A stretch of 64,000 nucleotides of DNA from an uncultured Porphyromonadaceae bacterium. Its GTDB lineage: Bacteria; Bacteroidota; Bacteroidia; Bacteroidales; Muribaculaceae. The notes beneath the pieces are model-generated. The model ran no database searches, was not told the DNA's origin, and saw only the letters and a program-made list of their open reading frames with translations. Where the stretch lies: the NCBI GenBank assembly GCA_947177405.1, contig CAMWUJ010000001.1, positions 1 through 64,000 of the forward strand. The letters are read 5' to 3'. The position numbers and the translations under genes are program-made. Shown one piece after another: positions 28,344 through 39,176 of the stretch (the first letter of the stretch is position 1; each line of letters opens with the position of its first letter).

Positions 28344-28898
28344 TTATTTGGCATTAGCCGATTTTCCAGACTTGCGACGGATAATCTCGCCCACAAACTT
28401 GATACCTTTACCCTTGTAAGGCTCAGGCTTACGAAGGCTGCGGATCTTGGCACATACCTGACCAAGCAACTGCTTGTCGTATGATTCAAGAATTATCAGA
28501 GGATTCTTATTACGCTCTGACTTTGCCTCTACCTTGATTTCTTTAGGAAGCTTGATATAGATAGCATGTGAAAATCCTAATGCAAGCTCGAGAACCTGTC
28601 CTGTGGATGTGGCACGATAACCCACACCTACAAGCTCCATCTCTTTCTTATATCCCTCGGAAACACCAACCACCATATTGTGGATAAGCGCACGATAAAG
28701 ACCGTGCTGCGCGCGGTGCTCACGATCGTCGGAGGGACGTGTCACAATTACTTCATTATTCTCCACTTTCACATCGAGATCAGGATTGATTGCCTGTGAA
28801 AGCTCTCCTTTCGGACCTTTTACAGTCACAACATTATCTTTCACTGTAACTGTTACGCCGGCCGGAAGCGCGATGGGTGCCTTACCTATTCTTGACAT
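28344..28898 (-). CDS. rplF: 50S ribosomal protein L6
   Basis: 184 residues with two repeated L6 domains. MSRIGKAPIALPAGVTVTV and PEPYKGKGIKFVGEIIRRKSGKSA are diagnostic. It is part of the second half of the spc gene set starting at rpsH. Confidence 0.98.
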   Translation of the reverse strand: MSRIGKAPIALPAGVTVTVKDNVVTVKGPKGELSQAINPDLDVKVENNEVIVTRPSDDREHRAQHGLYRALIHNMVVGVSEGYKKEMELVGVGYRATSTGQVLELALGFSHAIYIKLPKEIKVEAKSERNKNPLIILESYDKQLLGQVCAKIRSLRKPEPYKGKGIKFVGEIIRRKSGKSANAK

Positions 28899-28914
28899 AA
28901 TTTACCTCCTTCCA

Positions 28915-29313
28915 TTAATATACGTAACAAATTACCTCGCCACCAATCTTGCGCTCTTTAGCTTCCTTGTTGGTCATCACGCCCTGTGAAGTGGAAATGA
29001 TGGCGATACCAAGGCCGTTAAGCACACGGGGCATATCCTTGTAGCCTGTGTACTGGCGCAAACCGGGACGAGAGATACGATGAAGATTCTTGATCGCATT
29101 CACCTTGTCGATGGGATCATACTTGAGCGCAATCTTTATTGTGCCCTGTGGAGTGGGACCTTCCTCAAACTTGTAGTTTAAGATATAGCCCTGATCGAAA
29201 AGGATCTTAGTGATTTCCCTTTTCATTTTTGAAGACGGAATTTCCACCACACGGTGTCCCGCGCGGATGGCATTTCTCAGTCTGGTCAAATAGTCTGCTA
29301 TCGGATCAGTCAT
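28915..29313 (-). CDS. rpsH: 30S ribosomal protein S8
   Basis: 132-residue 16S-binding protein; MTDPIADYLTRLRNAIRAGHRVV and LGIAIISTSQGVMTNKEAKERKIGGEVICYVY are conserved. S8 is the spc-operon autoregulator in E. coli. Here a 255-nt gap with a terminator-like hairpin, a -7 box and an RNA stem precedes it, so it may head a separate transcript. Confidence 0.98.
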   Translation of the reverse strand: MTDPIADYLTRLRNAIRAGHRVVEIPSSKMKREITKILFDQGYILNYKFEEGPTPQGTIKIALKYDPIDKVNAIKNLHRISRPGLRQYTGYKDMPRVLNGLGIAIISTSQGVMTNKEAKERKIGGEVICYVY

Positions 29314-29373
29314 TGTTTTGTTGGTTAAATTGATTCAGATGTTCCGAACAATATTTAATACTCACTTATAGTC

Positions 29374-29416
29374 ATGCGTAAACGCAAATTCACCTCATGA
29401 ATTCGCAAATACGCAT
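29374..29416 (-). promoter_or_regulatory. Candidate rpsH leader stem-loop
   Basis: On the minus strand ATGCGTA (29416-29410) pairs with TACGCAT (29380-29374), and inside it AATTCA pairs with TGAATT around a 5-nt loop. It lies between the putative -7 box and rpsH, where an S8 or other r-protein operator could be. Confidence 0.4.
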
Positions 29417-29425
29417 AAACTTCTG

Positions 29426-29433
29426 CAAAGTTA
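29426..29433 (-). promoter_or_regulatory. Candidate -7 box ahead of rpsH
   Basis: The minus-strand reading TAACTTTG matches TAnnTTTG, about 110 nt upstream of rpsH. No TTG is found at 19-21 nt upstream. The box lies between inverted copies TTCACCTCAT (29389-29398) and ATGAGGTGAA (29451-29460). Confidence 0.5.
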
Positions 29434-29515
29434 ATACTTATTTTTGAAATATGAGGTGAATTCACCAAAAAATTTTCTTCGTTTTTGTAAAAACGAAACA
29501 TTATTTCAAGAAAAT

Positions 29516-29560
29516 CGCCCGAACTTAAATTTCTTTAACAATGAATCTTAAGTTCAGGCG
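29516..29560 (-). terminator. Terminator-like hairpin after rpsN
   Basis: On the minus strand CGCCTGAACTTAA (29560-29548) pairs over 13 positions (one U-G) with TTAAGTTCGGGCG (29528-29516), followed by ATTTTC. It begins 9 nt after the rpsN stop. A second short AT-rich hairpin (TTCGTTTTT/AAAAACGAA) lies just beyond, at 29478-29497. Confidence 0.6.
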
Positions 29561-29568
29561 GTCATTTC

Positions 29569-29871
29569 TTACCAGCTTGCTTTTTTCACACCCGGAATCA
29601 GACCCGCGGAAGCCATCTCACGGAACTGGATACGGGAAATGCCGAACTGACGCATATATCCTTTCGGACGGCCTGTGATTTCGCAACGATTGTGAAGGCG
29701 AACTTTGGAAGCGTTTTTAGGAAGCTTCTGAAGTTTGGTAAGTGCCTCATAGTTGATATTACCATCTGCATCTGCAAGAGCAGCCTTCTTAAGGGCAGCC
29801 TTCTTCTCTGCATATTTGGCAACCATTCGTTGACGCTTCACCTCACGGGCTTTCATTGATTCTTTTGCCAT
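29569..29871 (-). CDS. rpsN: 30S ribosomal protein S14 (zinc-free type)
   Basis: 100 residues, the long Cys-poor form. [30 protein letters not shown] has only one Cys, so it does not bind zinc through a CxxC...CxxC cluster. It follows rplE by 5 nt and is itself followed by a hairpin. Confidence 0.97.
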   Translation of the reverse strand: MAKESMKAREVKRQRMVAKYAEKKAALKKAALADADGNINYEALTKLQKLPKNASKVRLHNRCEITGRPKGYMRQFGISRIQFREMASAGLIPGVKKASW

Positions 29872-29876
29872 ATCTC

Positions 29877-30422
29877 TTATTTTTCGTTTTTGAAGGGAAG
29901 TCCGAATTTCTTAAGAAGAGCAAAACCTTCCTCGTCGTTCTTTGCAGAAGTAACGAAGGTGATGTTCATACCCTGGAGCTTCGGCACATTATCGATGTTG
30001 ATCTCAGGGAAGATGATCTGCTCAGTGATACCGAGAGTATAGTTACCACGGCCATCGAGCTTTGAATTGATACCCTTGAAGTCGCGAATACGGGGAAGTG
30101 CCACCTTCACGAGTCTCTCAAGGAACTCATACATCTTCTCTCTGCGAAGAGTCACCATAGCTCCGATAGGCATTTTCTTACGGAGCTTGAAGGCAGCGAT
30201 ATCCTTCTTTGAAAGAGTAGGAACGGCCTTCTGACCGGTAATTGCAGTGAGCTCATTGATAGCTGTCTCGATCAGTTTCTTATCTTGGGTTGCACCGCCA
30301 AGACCCTGGTTGATGACGATCTTCTCAAGGCGGGGAACTTCCATAACGGTGTCGTATTTGAACTCCTCTTTGAGCTCAGGAACGATCTTTTCCTTATACT
30401 GTTTGCTAAGAGTTGTCTCCAT
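29877..30422 (-). CDS. rplE: 50S ribosomal protein L5
   Basis: 181 residues, 5S rRNA binding and P-site contact. [40 protein letters not shown] and [15 protein letters not shown] are conserved. Its ATG overlaps the rplX stop by one base (TAATG), indicating coupling. Confidence 0.98.
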   Translation of the reverse strand: METTLSKQYKEKIVPELKEEFKYDTVMEVPRLEKIVINQGLGGATQDKKLIETAINELTAITGQKAVPTLSKKDIAAFKLRKKMPIGAMVTLRREKMYEFLERLVKVALPRIRDFKGINSKLDGRGNYTLGITEQIIFPEINIDNVPKLQGMNITFVTSAKNDEEGFALLKKFGLPFKNEK

Positions 30423-30742
30423 TATTTAATCTCCTCTCCTGATTTTTTTGAATAACGCACCGATTTTCCGGCCTCGTTCTTGCGACGCCCGATACGTGTG
30501 GGCTTACCGGTTTTCGGATCTACTACATTCAGATTAGAAATATGCACGGGAGCTTCGATTTTCACGATGCCACCCTGAGGATATTTGGCATTCGGTTTTG
30601 TGCTTTTAGACACGATGTTGACACCCTCCACGATAGCGCGGCGCTTGTCAACCTGCACCTCCAACACTCGTCCGGTCTTGCCTTTGTCATCACCGGCATT
30701 CACATAGACTGTGTCACCTTTCTTTATATGCAATTTTGCCAT
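30422..30742 (-). CDS. rplX: 50S ribosomal protein L24
   Basis: 106-residue assembly initiator with a KOW motif ([38 protein letters not shown]). Overlaps rplE by one base. Confidence 0.98.
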   Translation of the reverse strand: MAKLHIKKGDTVYVNAGDDKGKTGRVLEVQVDKRRAIVEGVNIVSKSTKPNAKYPQGGIVKIEAPVHISNLNVVDPKTGKPTRIGRRKNEAGKSVRYSKKSGEEIK

Positions 30743-30762
30743 TTTTCTCTTGATTAAGACTG

Positions 30763-31128
30763 TTAAAGCACTTCAGGTGCCAATGAAACGATTTTCATGT
30801 TGGTGTTACGGAGCTCACGGGCCACCGGACCAAAGATACGGGTACCGCGGATTTCTCCGGCGTTATTAAGAAGGACACACGCATTGTCGTCGAAACGGAT
30901 ATAGCTTCCGTCGGGACGACGGATCTCCTTCTTTGTGCGAACAACAACAGCTTTCGACACCGTTCCCTTCTTGACATCAGAAGACGGGATGGTACTTTTC
31001 ACAGAGACTACGATGATATCGCCTACGCTGGCGTATCTGCGGCCTGTGCCGCCAAGCACGTGGATACAGAGTGCCTCTTTGGCTCCACTGTTGTCCGCAA
31101 CTGTCAAACGTGATTCTGTCTGGATCAT
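30763..31128 (-). CDS. rplN: 50S ribosomal protein L14
   Basis: 121 residues; [27 protein letters not shown] and [14 protein letters not shown] are the signature regions. It lies 2 nt after rpsQ. Confidence 0.98.
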   Translation of the reverse strand: MIQTESRLTVADNSGAKEALCIHVLGGTGRRYASVGDIIVVSVKSTIPSSDVKKGTVSKAVVVRTKKEIRRPDGSYIRFDDNACVLLNNAGEIRGTRIFGPVARELRNTNMKIVSLAPEVL

Positions 31129-31130
31129 GA

Positions 31131-31388
31131 TTACTTAACTTTTTCGATGATTTCTACCAGTCTCCATCTCTTAGTCTTGCTCAACGGGCGAGTCTCCATG
31201 AGGCGGACTGTGTCGCCTACTGAGCACTCGTTGTTTTCATCGTGAGCATGATACTTCTTTGTCTTATTTACAAACTTGCCGTAAATAGGGTGCTTCTCTT
31301 TCCACTTGATCTCGACTGTGATTGTCTTGTCGCACTTATTGCTGGAAACCACCCCGATTCTTTCTTTTCTTAAATGTCTTTTTTCCAT
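31131..31388 (-). CDS. rpsQ: 30S ribosomal protein S17
   Basis: 85-residue OB-fold protein; [40 protein letters not shown] is typical. It stands between rpmC and rplN. Confidence 0.98.
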   Translation of the reverse strand: MEKRHLRKERIGVVSSNKCDKTITVEIKWKEKHPIYGKFVNKTKKYHAHDENNECSVGDTVRLMETRPLSKTKRWRLVEIIEKVK

Positions 31389-31416
31389 TTCCTTAAATAC
31401 TTTGAATGGGAGTTAC

Positions 31417-31626
31417 TTACTTAGAGGCAGCGGCAGCCGCAATCTCTTTCTGGCGCAACACAGTCTTCAAGCGTGCAATCTCACGACGATCTTTGGTGAT
31501 CTTCGCAGGATTGTCAACGGGAGATATCGCGTGCGCTACTTTCAATTCACGATAAGCCTTCTCTGCAGCCTCTATGCGGGCTGTCAATTCCTGAATGCTT
31601 AATTCCTTGATTTCTTCCTTTTTCAT
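31417..31626 (-). CDS. rpmC: 50S ribosomal protein L29
   Basis: 69 residues from ATG 31626 (MKKEEIKELSIQELTARIEAA). The longer ORF in the track starts inside an intercistronic hairpin and would add an unlikely Gly-rich leader. The conserved C-terminal NPAKITKDRREIARLKTVLRQ is present. Binds near the tunnel exit. Confidence 0.97.
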   Translation of the reverse strand: MKKEEIKELSIQELTARIEAAEKAYRELKVAHAISPVDNPAKITKDRREIARLKTVLRQKEIAAAAASK

Positions 31627-31647
31627 TTTTATCTGTTTTTTTGATTC

Positions 31648-31689
31648 ATGTATGTCCGCCCCGGAGTTGCCTCCGGGGCCTCCATACAT
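31648..31689 (-). promoter_or_regulatory. Strong intercistronic hairpin rplP/rpmC
   Basis: ATGTATG (31648-31654) pairs with CATACAT (31683-31689), and GCCCCGGAG (31658-31666) with CTCCGGGGC (31671-31679), with a 3x3 internal loop between and a 4-nt loop on top. It fills most of the 72-nt gap. No T tract follows, so it is not a simple terminator. Candidate r-protein binding or processing site. Confidence 0.6.
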
Positions 31690-31698
31690 TATCAGTCT

Positions 31699-32130
31699 TT
31701 ACACATTCTGTGAGGGATCATAGTCGCGGCGAACCACAAACTTAGTGATCACGGGGAGTTTCTGAGCAGCAAGACGAAGTGCTTCTTTTGCGATATCGTA
31801 AGGCACGCCGTCCACCTCGATCAGGATACGTCCCGGAGTCACAGGCGCAACGAATCCCTCGGGATTACCTTTACCTTTACCCATACGTACCTCAGCCGGC
31901 TTCTTTGTGATGGGCTTATCGGGGAATATACGGATCCAGATCTGACCCTGACGCTGCATGTAACGTGTCACCGCAATACGGGCAGCCTCGATCTGACGGC
32001 CGGTGATCCACTTGGAATCGAGAGTCTTTATGCCGAACGAACCGAATGCAAGCTGGTTGCCTCTCTGGGCCTCACCTTTCATACGGCCTTTTTGCGAACG
32101 GCGATATCTTGTTTTCTTAGGCTGTAACAT
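31699..32130 (-). CDS. rplP: 50S ribosomal protein L16
   Basis: 143 residues; [35 protein letters not shown] and [31 protein letters not shown] are diagnostic. Contacts tRNA at the A site. Confidence 0.98.
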   Translation of the reverse strand: MLQPKKTRYRRSQKGRMKGEAQRGNQLAFGSFGIKTLDSKWITGRQIEAARIAVTRYMQRQGQIWIRIFPDKPITKKPAEVRMGKGKGNPEGFVAPVTPGRILIEVDGVPYDIAKEALRLAAQKLPVITKFVVRRDYDPSQNV

Positions 32131-32145
32131 TTTATCTTAGCTGTT

Positions 32146-32874
32146 TTAACGGTTGTTATTCTTCTTATTGCGGAAACCGCCCTTGCGACCGCCCTGAGGA
32201 CGACCGTTCTCTTTCTGACCGATGGCATAAGAGGGAGTGAGCTCCTTCTTGCCATAGATCTCACCACGGCAGATCCAAACCTTGATACCGATGATACCTA
32301 CCTTGGTGAGAGCCTCAACCAAAGCATAGTCGATATCGGCACGGAGTGTGTGGAGAGGTGTGCGACCTTCCTTGAACATCTCTGAACGGGCCATTTCAGC
32401 ACCGTTAAGACGACCGCTCACCTGAACTTTGATACCCTCTGCTCCCATACGCATTGTGGAAGCGATGGCCATCTTCACTGCACGACGATAAGCAACTTTA
32501 TTCTCGATCTGACGAGCGATATTGGTAGCTACGATCTCTGCATCAAGCTCAGGACGCTTAATCTCGTGGATATTGATCTGAACCTCCTTATCGGTAAGTT
32601 TCTTCAATTCCTCCTTAAGAGCATCCACATCCTTTCCTCCCTTACCGATAATCATACCGGGACGGGAAGTGCAGATAGTAACTGTTGCCATTTTGAGCGT
32701 ACGCTCGATAATTATTCTGGATACGCTTGCCTTTGCAAGACGAGTGCGGAGATATTTACGGATCTTGGAATCTTCGAGAAGAGTCTCACCGTATTTCTTT
32801 CCACCATACCAGTTGGAGTCCCAACCGCGGATCACACCGAGACGGTTGCTGATTGGATTAACTTTCTGTCCCAT
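32146..32874 (-). CDS. rpsC: 30S ribosomal protein S3
   Basis: 242 residues with a KH domain ([27 protein letters not shown], containing GKGG) and the S3 C-terminal domain. A basic tail ([16 protein letters not shown]) ends the protein. It lies at the mRNA entry tunnel. Confidence 0.98.
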   Translation of the reverse strand: MGQKVNPISNRLGVIRGWDSNWYGGKKYGETLLEDSKIRKYLRTRLAKASVSRIIIERTLKMATVTICTSRPGMIIGKGGKDVDALKEELKKLTDKEVQINIHEIKRPELDAEIVATNIARQIENKVAYRRAVKMAIASTMRMGAEGIKVQVSGRLNGAEMARSEMFKEGRTPLHTLRADIDYALVEALTKVGIIGIKVWICRGEIYGKKELTPSYAIGQKENGRPQGGRKGGFRNKKNNNR

Positions 32875-32883
32875 CTTTACAAA

Positions 32884-33288
32884 TTAAGCATTATCATTAT
32901 TGATTGTATCCACGAAAATAGTCACGTGGTTAGAACGTTTGCGGATTCTGTAGCCACGACCCTGCGGAGCGGGACGAAGACGCTTCAGCATAGGAGCCTC
33001 ATCCACAAAAACTGTCTTCACATAGAGCTCGCCGGCCTGAGCCTTGCGCTCGTTCTTCTGCTCCCAGTTTGCCACTGCGGAACGAAGAAGTTTCTCTACT
33101 TTATTGGAAGCCTCTTTATTTGAAAATTTGAGAATACCGAGAGCTTTGAACACTTCCTGGCCACGGATCATGTCAACAACGAGACGCATCTTGCGTGGCG
33201 ACGAAGGCACATTGCGAAGTTTGGCGAAATATTCGCCTTTTCTCTCCGCCTTTAAGCCATCGGCATATTGTCTTTTTCTTACACCCAT
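32884..33288 (-). CDS. rplV: 50S ribosomal protein L22
   Basis: 134 residues; [33 protein letters not shown] and the hairpin [20 protein letters not shown] that lines the exit tunnel are visible. Confidence 0.98.
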   Translation of the reverse strand: MGVRKRQYADGLKAERKGEYFAKLRNVPSSPRKMRLVVDMIRGQEVFKALGILKFSNKEASNKVEKLLRSAVANWEQKNERKAQAGELYVKTVFVDEAPMLKRLRPAPQGRGYRIRKRSNHVTIFVDTINNDNA

Positions 33289-33329
33289 TGTATGTTTTCT
33301 TTTTTAATCTAAATTAATGATGAGGGCCA

Positions 33330-33599
33330 TTATTTTTTCTTGTTACCGGCGTGACCACGGAAAGTACGTGTGGGGGCAAACTCGCCGAGCTTGTGGCCCA
33401 CCATGTTCTCAGTGACATATACCGGGATAAACTTGTTGCCGTTGTGAACGGCGAAAGTGTGTCCCACGAAATCGGGGGAAATCATGGAAGCGCGGCTCCA
33501 CGTCTTGATGACGCTCTTTTTACCGCTTTCCTCCATTGCAGCCACTTTCTTCTCAAGCTTCACGCTGATAAATGGTCCTTTTTTAAGCGAACGACTCAT
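33330..33599 (-). CDS. rpsS: 30S ribosomal protein S19
   Basis: 89 residues; [41 protein letters not shown] and [12 protein letters not shown] are conserved. Confidence 0.98.
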   Translation of the reverse strand: MSRSLKKGPFISVKLEKKVAAMEESGKKSVIKTWSRASMISPDFVGHTFAVHNGNKFIPVYVTENMVGHKLGEFAPTRTFRGHAGNKKK

Positions 33600-33620
33600 A
33601 CTTGTCTTTTTTTATCAAAA

Positions 33621-34448
33621 TTATTTCTTCCTTCTTTCAATTATATACTTCGAAGAATGTTTCTTCGGAGAACGTGTCTTAAGACCCTTAGCGTAAAGAC
33701 CAGTACGAGAACGGGGATGACCACCGGACTGACGGCCCTCACCACCACCCATCGGGTGGTCAACAGGGTTCATAACAACACCACGGTTGTGGGGGCGACG
33801 ACCCAACCAGCGAGAACGACCGGCCTTACCGCTCGATTCAAGGGCATGATCAGAGTTGCCTACCACTCCGACAGTGGCACGACAAGTGAGGAGCACCTTA
33901 CGGGTCTCACCTGAAGGAAGCTTGATAATCGCGTAATCGCCTTCACGCGAAGTAAGCTGAGCGAACGTACCGGCAGAACGAGCCATTGAGGCACCCTGAC
34001 CGGGACGAAGTTCGATACAATGGATAAGAGTACCGACGGGGATATTTGCCAAAGGAAGACAGTTTCCTACCTCAGGAGCTGCATCCGGACCGCTGACAAC
34101 GATCTGTCCTACTTCAAGACCGTTGGGGGCAATCATATAGGCTTTTGATCCGTCTTTGTAATAAAGAAGCGCGATGCGTGCCGAACGGTTGGGATCATAC
34201 TCGATGGTCTTTACTGTTGCGGGCACACCGTCATTCTTTCTCTTGAAGTCGATGAGACGCAATTTTCTCTTATGACCACCACCACGGTAACGAGTGGAGA
34301 GGTGACCTGATGAGTTACGTCCACCAGTGGAACGTTTCCCGACTGTAAGAGACTTTTCTGGTGTGGTAGCAGTGATTTGTCCTTTGAACACACCAATAAT
34401 CTTGTGTCTTTGCCCAGGCGTAGTGGGCTTGAATTTTCTTACTGCCAT
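33621..34448 (-). CDS. rplB: 50S ribosomal protein L2
   Basis: 275 residues, peptidyl-transferase neighbourhood. [31 protein letters not shown] and [25 protein letters not shown] carry the conserved His and Gly motifs. Confidence 0.98.
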   Translation of the reverse strand: MAVRKFKPTTPGQRHKIIGVFKGQITATTPEKSLTVGKRSTGGRNSSGHLSTRYRGGGHKRKLRLIDFKRKNDGVPATVKTIEYDPNRSARIALLYYKDGSKAYMIAPNGLEVGQIVVSGPDAAPEVGNCLPLANIPVGTLIHCIELRPGQGASMARSAGTFAQLTSREGDYAIIKLPSGETRKVLLTCRATVGVVGNSDHALESSGKAGRSRWLGRRPHNRGVVMNPVDHPMGGGEGRQSGGHPRSRTGLYAKGLKTRSPKKHSSKYIIERRKK

Positions 34449-34453
34449 TATTC

Positions 34454-34744
34454 TTAAATATTGCTATAATAGTCGATTGTTTGACCTTCAGCCACTGTTA
34501 CGTAGGCCTTCTTGAACGCAGGACGCTGACCACGGATAAGTCCGCTCTTGGTATAGCGTTGTTTGCGCTTGCCGGCGTAAACGGCTGTGTTCACTCTCTC
34601 AACGCGAACATTGTAGAGTTTCTCCACGATGTCCTTGATCTGAAACTTGTTGGCTTCGGGAGACACGGCGAATGTGTAGCAGTTCTGCTTCTCGCTGTAG
34701 GCCGTAGCCTTCTCAGTTACGATAGGTTTGATCTGAATATCCAT
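34454..34744 (-). CDS. rplW: 50S ribosomal protein L23
   Basis: 96 residues, docking site for trigger factor and SRP at the exit tunnel. [25 protein letters not shown] and [23 protein letters not shown] are typical. Confidence 0.97.
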   Translation of the reverse strand: MDIQIKPIVTEKATAYSEKQNCYTFAVSPEANKFQIKDIVEKLYNVRVERVNTAVYAGKRKQRYTKSGLIRGQRPAFKKAYVTVAEGQTIDYYSNI

Positions 34745-34756
34745 CTTTTTGTCTCC

Positions 34757-35392
34757 TTATTTAAAATCGTTGATTACTGCAACGCTGTCTTCAGTGAGAA
34801 TCATCGCGTCGTTATTGAGCACTGTGTAGGCGTTCAAGTCGGTCGCCTGTGCCATCAATGCGTTAGGGACGTTGCGTACAGAAAGAAGCACGTTGCGGTC
34901 GTCGTTAGCGAATACCAACAGCACTTTCTTGTCTTCGAGCTTGAAGCCTTTTGCAAAGTTAATGTAATTCTTTGTCTTAGGAGCATCGAAAGTGAAGTTT
35001 TCCACAACAATGATCTTGTTGTCGTTGGCCTTCGAAGTAAGGGCGATCTTACGAGCAAGGCTCTTCATTTTCTTATTGAGCTTAGTGCGGTAGTCGCGGG
35101 GACGAGGACCGAATACTGTACCACCACCACGGAGAAGCGGAGAATTGATATCACCGCGACGAGCGCCGCCGCCGCCTTTCTGACGACCGAGCTTGCGGGT
35201 TGAACCTGAAACCTCGCTGCGCTCCTTGCTCTTGTGAGTTCCCTGACGCTGGTTGCCAAGATACTGCTTTATGTCGAGATACAAGGTATGCTCAGCATTT
35301 CCTTTATCCAAATCGCGCGCAAACACTTCGTCATTGAGAGTGATCTTGCGTCCGGTGTCTTCACCTTTGATATTATAAACTGCTAATTCCAT
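34757..35392 (-). CDS. rplD: 50S ribosomal protein L4
   Basis: 211 residues; the extended loop [39 protein letters not shown] reaches into the exit tunnel. L4 represses the S10 operon in E. coli. Its ATG overlaps the rplC stop by one base. Confidence 0.97.
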   Translation of the reverse strand: MELAVYNIKGEDTGRKITLNDEVFARDLDKGNAEHTLYLDIKQYLGNQRQGTHKSKERSEVSGSTRKLGRQKGGGGARRGDINSPLLRGGGTVFGPRPRDYRTKLNKKMKSLARKIALTSKANDNKIIVVENFTFDAPKTKNYINFAKGFKLEDKKVLLVFANDDRNVLLSVRNVPNALMAQATDLNAYTVLNNDAMILTEDSVAVINDFK

Positions 35393-36009
35393 TATTTCTC
35401 AACTAAAACTATTGAACCTTTGTGTCCGGGAATAGAACCCTTGATCATTAACAAATTGTGCTCGGGGATCACTTTGATCACCTGAAGGTTTTGAACAGTC
35501 ACACGTTCGTTACCCATGTGTCCGGCCATACGGAGACCCTTGAACACCTTTGCGGGATAAGAACAGGCACCGATCGAACCGGGGGCACGAAGACGGTTAT
35601 GCTGACCGTGAGTCTTCTGACCTACGCCGCCGAAGCCATGGCGTTTTACAACACCCTGGAATCCTTTTCCTTTGCTGGTGCCGACTACATCGACAAAACC
35701 ACCCTCCTGGAAGAGGTCAACAGTCAGCGTCTCGCCGAGAGCAGGAACTGTCTCGAACGATTTGAACTCGGCCAAGTGTCTCTGGGGTGCTACACCGGCT
35801 TTCTTGAAGTGACCGGCCATAGGCTTGGTGGTGTGCTTGTCGGTCTTCTCCATGAAGCCAACCTGCACGGCCTGATAACCGTCATTCTCCACTGTCTTAA
35901 CCTGAGTAACAACACAAGGACCTACTTCGATAACAGTGCACGGAACATTTTTTCCGTCGGCACTGAAAACGGATGTCATTCCGATTTTCTTTCCTAATAA
36001 TCCTGGCAT
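35392..36009 (-). CDS. rplC: 50S ribosomal protein L3
   Basis: 205 residues; [39 protein letters not shown] and [15 protein letters not shown] with [14 protein letters not shown] are conserved. Overlaps rplD by one base (TAATG). Confidence 0.98.
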   Translation of the reverse strand: MPGLLGKKIGMTSVFSADGKNVPCTVIEVGPCVVTQVKTVENDGYQAVQVGFMEKTDKHTTKPMAGHFKKAGVAPQRHLAEFKSFETVPALGETLTVDLFQEGGFVDVVGTSKGKGFQGVVKRHGFGGVGQKTHGQHNRLRAPGSIGACSYPAKVFKGLRMAGHMGNERVTVQNLQVIKVIPEHNLLMIKGSIPGHKGSIVLVEK

Positions 36010-36040
36010 TTCTTTTATTACTATTTGTGGTTGTTATGAC

Positions 36041-36069
36041 GGGTGTCCGTCGAGTCATGGCGGACACCC
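36041..36069 (-). promoter_or_regulatory. Intercistronic hairpin rpsJ/rplC
   Basis: GGGTGTCCG (36041-36049) is perfectly complementary to CGGACACCC (36061-36069), with an 11-nt loop, in the 83-nt gap between rpsJ and rplC. No T tract follows on the minus strand. It may be an L4/L3-type operator or an RNA processing site. Confidence 0.55.
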
Positions 36070-36092
36070 TCTCATATTATGATTTCTTAAAC

Positions 36093-36398
36093 TTAAACTT
36101 TGATGGAAACATCAACACCGCTGGGAAGTTCGAGCTTCATCAGGGCATCCACAGTCTTTGATGTGCTGCTGTAGATGTCGATCAGTCTCTGATAGGATGA
36201 AAGCTGGAACTGCTCACGTGATTTCTTGTTTACGAATGTCGAGCGGTTCACTGTGAAGATACGCTTGTGGGTCGGAAGAGGAATCGGTCCGCTTACTACT
36301 GCACCAGTCGATTTCACTGTCTTGACGATCTTCTCTGCGCTTTTATCCACGAGGTTGTGATCGTAAGATTTAAGTTTGATTCTAATTTTCTGGCTCAT
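36093..36398 (-). CDS. rpsJ: 30S ribosomal protein S10
   Basis: 101 residues; [25 protein letters not shown] and [28 protein letters not shown] are typical. Also called NusE for its antitermination role. It follows fusA by 21 nt. Confidence 0.98.
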   Translation of the reverse strand: MSQKIRIKLKSYDHNLVDKSAEKIVKTVKSTGAVVSGPIPLPTHKRIFTVNRSTFVNKKSREQFQLSSYQRLIDIYSSTSKTVDALMKLELPSGVDVSIKV

Positions 36399-36419
36399 AT
36401 TGATTTTTAGACTTGAATT

Positions 36420-38543
36420 TTATTTCAAAAGATCCACTCGACCCTGGCACTCTGTGAGCACATTCTTCGCGATGGAATTGCTTACCTCTGCATAGTGGCT
36501 GAATGACATTGTGGATGTGGCACGGCCTGAAGTTATGGTGCGGAGAGCTGTCACATAACCGAACATCTCGGCAAGAGGAGCCTTGGCTTTCACGATGCGG
36601 GCACCGCTGCGGCTTGTCTCCATACCTTCCACCTGACCACGACGCTTGTTAAGGTCGCCGATCACATCACCCATAGACTCTTCGGGAGTCACAACCTCGA
36701 TCTTCATGATAGGCTCCATAAGAACAGGACCTGCCTTTTCGGAACCCTTCTTGAACGCCTGGATTGCGCAAAGCTCAAATGAAAGCTGGTCGGAGTCAAC
36801 GGGGTGGAAACTACCGTCGAGAAGAGTAACCTTAAGCTGCTCTACGGGATAGCCGGCAAGAACACCATTCTTCATTGCAGTCTGGAAACCTTTCTGCACA
36901 GAGGGGATGTATTCCTTAGGCACATTACCACCCTTAACCTCATCAACAAACTGGAGGCTGCCCTCGAAGCCCTCGTCAACAGGCTCGATGCGAACGATGA
37001 TGTCGGCGAATTTACCGCGACCACCGGTCTGCTTCTTGAAGGTCTCACGAAGTTCAACGGGTTTGGTGATTGCTTCCTTATATGTTACCTGGGGACGACC
37101 CTGGTTACATTCTACCTTGAACTCACGACGAAGACGGTCGATAATGATGTCGAGGTGAAGCTCACCCATACCGCTGATCACAGTCTGACCTGTCTCCTCG
37201 TTTGTCTCAACACGGAACGTAGGATCTTCCTCAGCAAGTTTCTGAAGACCTACACCGAGTTTATCGAGGTCTTTCTGAGTCTTGGGCTCAACCGCTATAC
37301 CGATAACGGGATCGGGGAATTCCATAGACTCAAGCACGATGGGAGCATCCTCAGCGCAGAGGGTATCACCAGTGCGGATATCCTTGAAACCTACACCGGC
37401 ACCGATATCACCGCAACCGATCTTCTCTTTGGGATTCTGCTTATTGGAGTGCATCTGGAAAAGACGGCTGATACGCTCCTTCTTGCCTGATCGGCTGTTC
37501 AATACATAAGAACCGGCTGCGATATCACCTGAATAAACGCGGAAGAAGCAGAGACGACCTACATAGGGGTCGGTAGCAATCTTGAACGCAAGTGCACACA
37601 TAGGAGCTTCGGGTGAAGGCTCACGAGTAAGGATCTCGTCAGGGTTGCCCACTGCATGACCTTCGATCACACCTGAATCCTCAGGAGAAGGAAGGTAAGC
37701 GCAGACAGCATCGAGAAGAGTCTGAACACCTTTGTTCTTAAAAGAAGAACCACAAAGCATGGGGTTGATCTGCATTGAGAGAGTTCCCTTGCGGATAGCT
37801 GCGCGGATCTCATCCTCGGTGATAGTGGAAGGATCGTCGAAGTATTTCTCCATCAATGCGTCATCAACCTCTGCGAGAGTCTCAAGCATTTTATCGCGAT
37901 ATTCCTCAGCCTCGGCAAGGAGATTTGCAGGGATTTCCTCTACGGAATATTCAGCACCCATAGTCTCGTCATGCCAGAAGAGAGCCTTCATTGTGATAAG
38001 GTCAACACAACCCTTGAAAGTCTCCTCAGCACCGATAGGCACCTGGATTGGAAGCGGGTTTGCACCGAGCACTTCCTTCACTTGACGCACAACCTCGAAG
38101 AAGTTTGCACCTGAACGGTCCATCTTGTTGACATAACCGATACGGGGCACATTGTATTTATCAGCCTGACGCCAAACAGTCTCCGACTGGGGCTCCACAC
38201 CGCCTACAGCACAGAAAGTAGCCACTGCGCCGTCGAGCACACGAAGAGAACGCTCCACCTCTACAGTGAAGTCAACGTGTCCCGGAGTGTCGATAAGGTT
38301 GATTTTGTATTTCTCGCCGTCATAGTTCCAGAAAGTAGTGGTAGCGGCAGAAGTGATGGTGATACCACGCTCCTGCTCCTGCTCCATCCAGTCCATGGTA
38401 GCGGCACCGTCGTGAACCTCACCGATTTTGTGGGTCAGACCGGTATAGAAAAGAATACGCTCTGAAGTTGTGGTCTTACCGGCATCGATGTGAGCCATGA
38501 TACCGATATTACGCGTATATTTAAGTTCGTCGTGTTTAGCCAT
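36420..38543 (-). CDS. fusA: Elongation factor G
   Basis: 707-residue translocase GTPase. G1 is [16 protein letters not shown]2 covers the [11 protein letters not shown] segment, G3 is DTPGHVDF, and G4 is NKMDR. Domains II-V follow ([14 protein letters not shown], then a C-terminal domain with [13 protein letters not shown]). It lies between rpsG and rpsJ, the Bacteroidetes arrangement without an adjacent tuf. Confidence 0.98.
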   Translation of the reverse strand: MAKHDELKYTRNIGIMAHIDAGKTTTSERILFYTGLTHKIGEVHDGAATMDWMEQEQERGITITSAATTTFWNYDGEKYKINLIDTPGHVDFTVEVERSLRVLDGAVATFCAVGGVEPQSETVWRQADKYNVPRIGYVNKMDRSGANFFEVVRQVKEVLGANPLPIQVPIGAEETFKGCVDLITMKALFWHDETMGAEYSVEEIPANLLAEAEEYRDKMLETLAEVDDALMEKYFDDPSTITEDEIRAAIRKGTLSMQINPMLCGSSFKNKGVQTLLDAVCAYLPSPEDSGVIEGHAVGNPDEILTREPSPEAPMCALAFKIATDPYVGRLCFFRVYSGDIAAGSYVLNSRSGKKERISRLFQMHSNKQNPKEKIGCGDIGAGVGFKDIRTGDTLCAEDAPIVLESMEFPDPVIGIAVEPKTQKDLDKLGVGLQKLAEEDPTFRVETNEETGQTVISGMGELHLDIIIDRLRREFKVECNQGRPQVTYKEAITKPVELRETFKKQTGGRGKFADIIVRIEPVDEGFEGSLQFVDEVKGGNVPKEYIPSVQKGFQTAMKNGVLAGYPVEQLKVTLLDGSFHPVDSDQLSFELCAIQAFKKGSEKAGPVLMEPIMKIEVVTPEESMGDVIGDLNKRRGQVEGMETSRSGARIVKAKAPLAEMFGYVTALRTITSGRATSTMSFSHYAEVSNSIAKNVLTECQGRVDLLK

Positions 38544-38558
38544 TTTGCTTTACTCCTA

Positions 38559-39035
38559 TTAGAATCTGAAATGTGCGAATGCGCGGTTAGCTTCAGCCAT
38601 GCGGTGCATATCCTCTTTACGTTTGTAGGCACCACCCTGATCATTGAAAGCATCTACGATCTCTGCAGCGAGTTTGTCGGCCATTGTCTTGCCACCGCGT
38701 TTACGTGCGAAGATAATGAGGTTTTTCATGGAGATAGACTCCTTGCGGTCGGCGCGGATCTCAGTAGGCACCTGGAAGGTGGCACCACCTACGCGACGCG
38801 ATTTAACCTCAACCTGGGGAGTAACATTTTCAAGCGCCTTTTTCCAGATTTCAAGCGCGCTTTTCTCTTCATTGGGCAATTTCGACTTCACAGTCTCCAA
38901 AGCCGAATAGAAAATTGTAAAAGCCGTGTTTTTCTTTCCGTCATACATGAGGTGATTCACGAACTTGGTTACTCTGACGTCATGAAAAACAGGGTCAGGA
39001 AGAACAACCCTTTTCTTAGGTTTTTGCTTTCTCAT
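38559..39035 (-). CDS. rpsG: 30S ribosomal protein S7
   Basis: 158 residues from ATG 39035 ([35 protein letters not shown]), the normal start for this phylum. The ORF track extends 25 codons further upstream with a Lys-rich leader not expected for S7. The C-terminus [19 protein letters not shown] is typical. Confidence 0.96.
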   Translation of the reverse strand: MRKQKPKKRVVLPDPVFHDVRVTKFVNHLMYDGKKNTAFTIFYSALETVKSKLPNEEKSALEIWKKALENVTPQVEVKSRRVGGATFQVPTEIRADRKESISMKNLIIFARKRGGKTMADKLAAEIVDAFNDQGGAYKRKEDMHRMAEANRAFAHFRF

Positions 39036-39176
39036 TTTTGTTTGTTTAATGTTTTTGTTTTTGGCTGCTTTTGCAATCTTCAACACCGCTCTCTTGCGGA
39101 GTTTACTCAACCATAGCCATCCAATAAATCAAAAACTGTTGTTTAGGATTTGATTGCTTGTAAGAAGAGGCCTGTT

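Noticed and set aside
31627-31689. Upstream start for rpmC giving a 90-aa protein
   Set aside because: The added residues derive from the GC-rich hairpin; ATG 31626 gives the normal L29 N-terminus.
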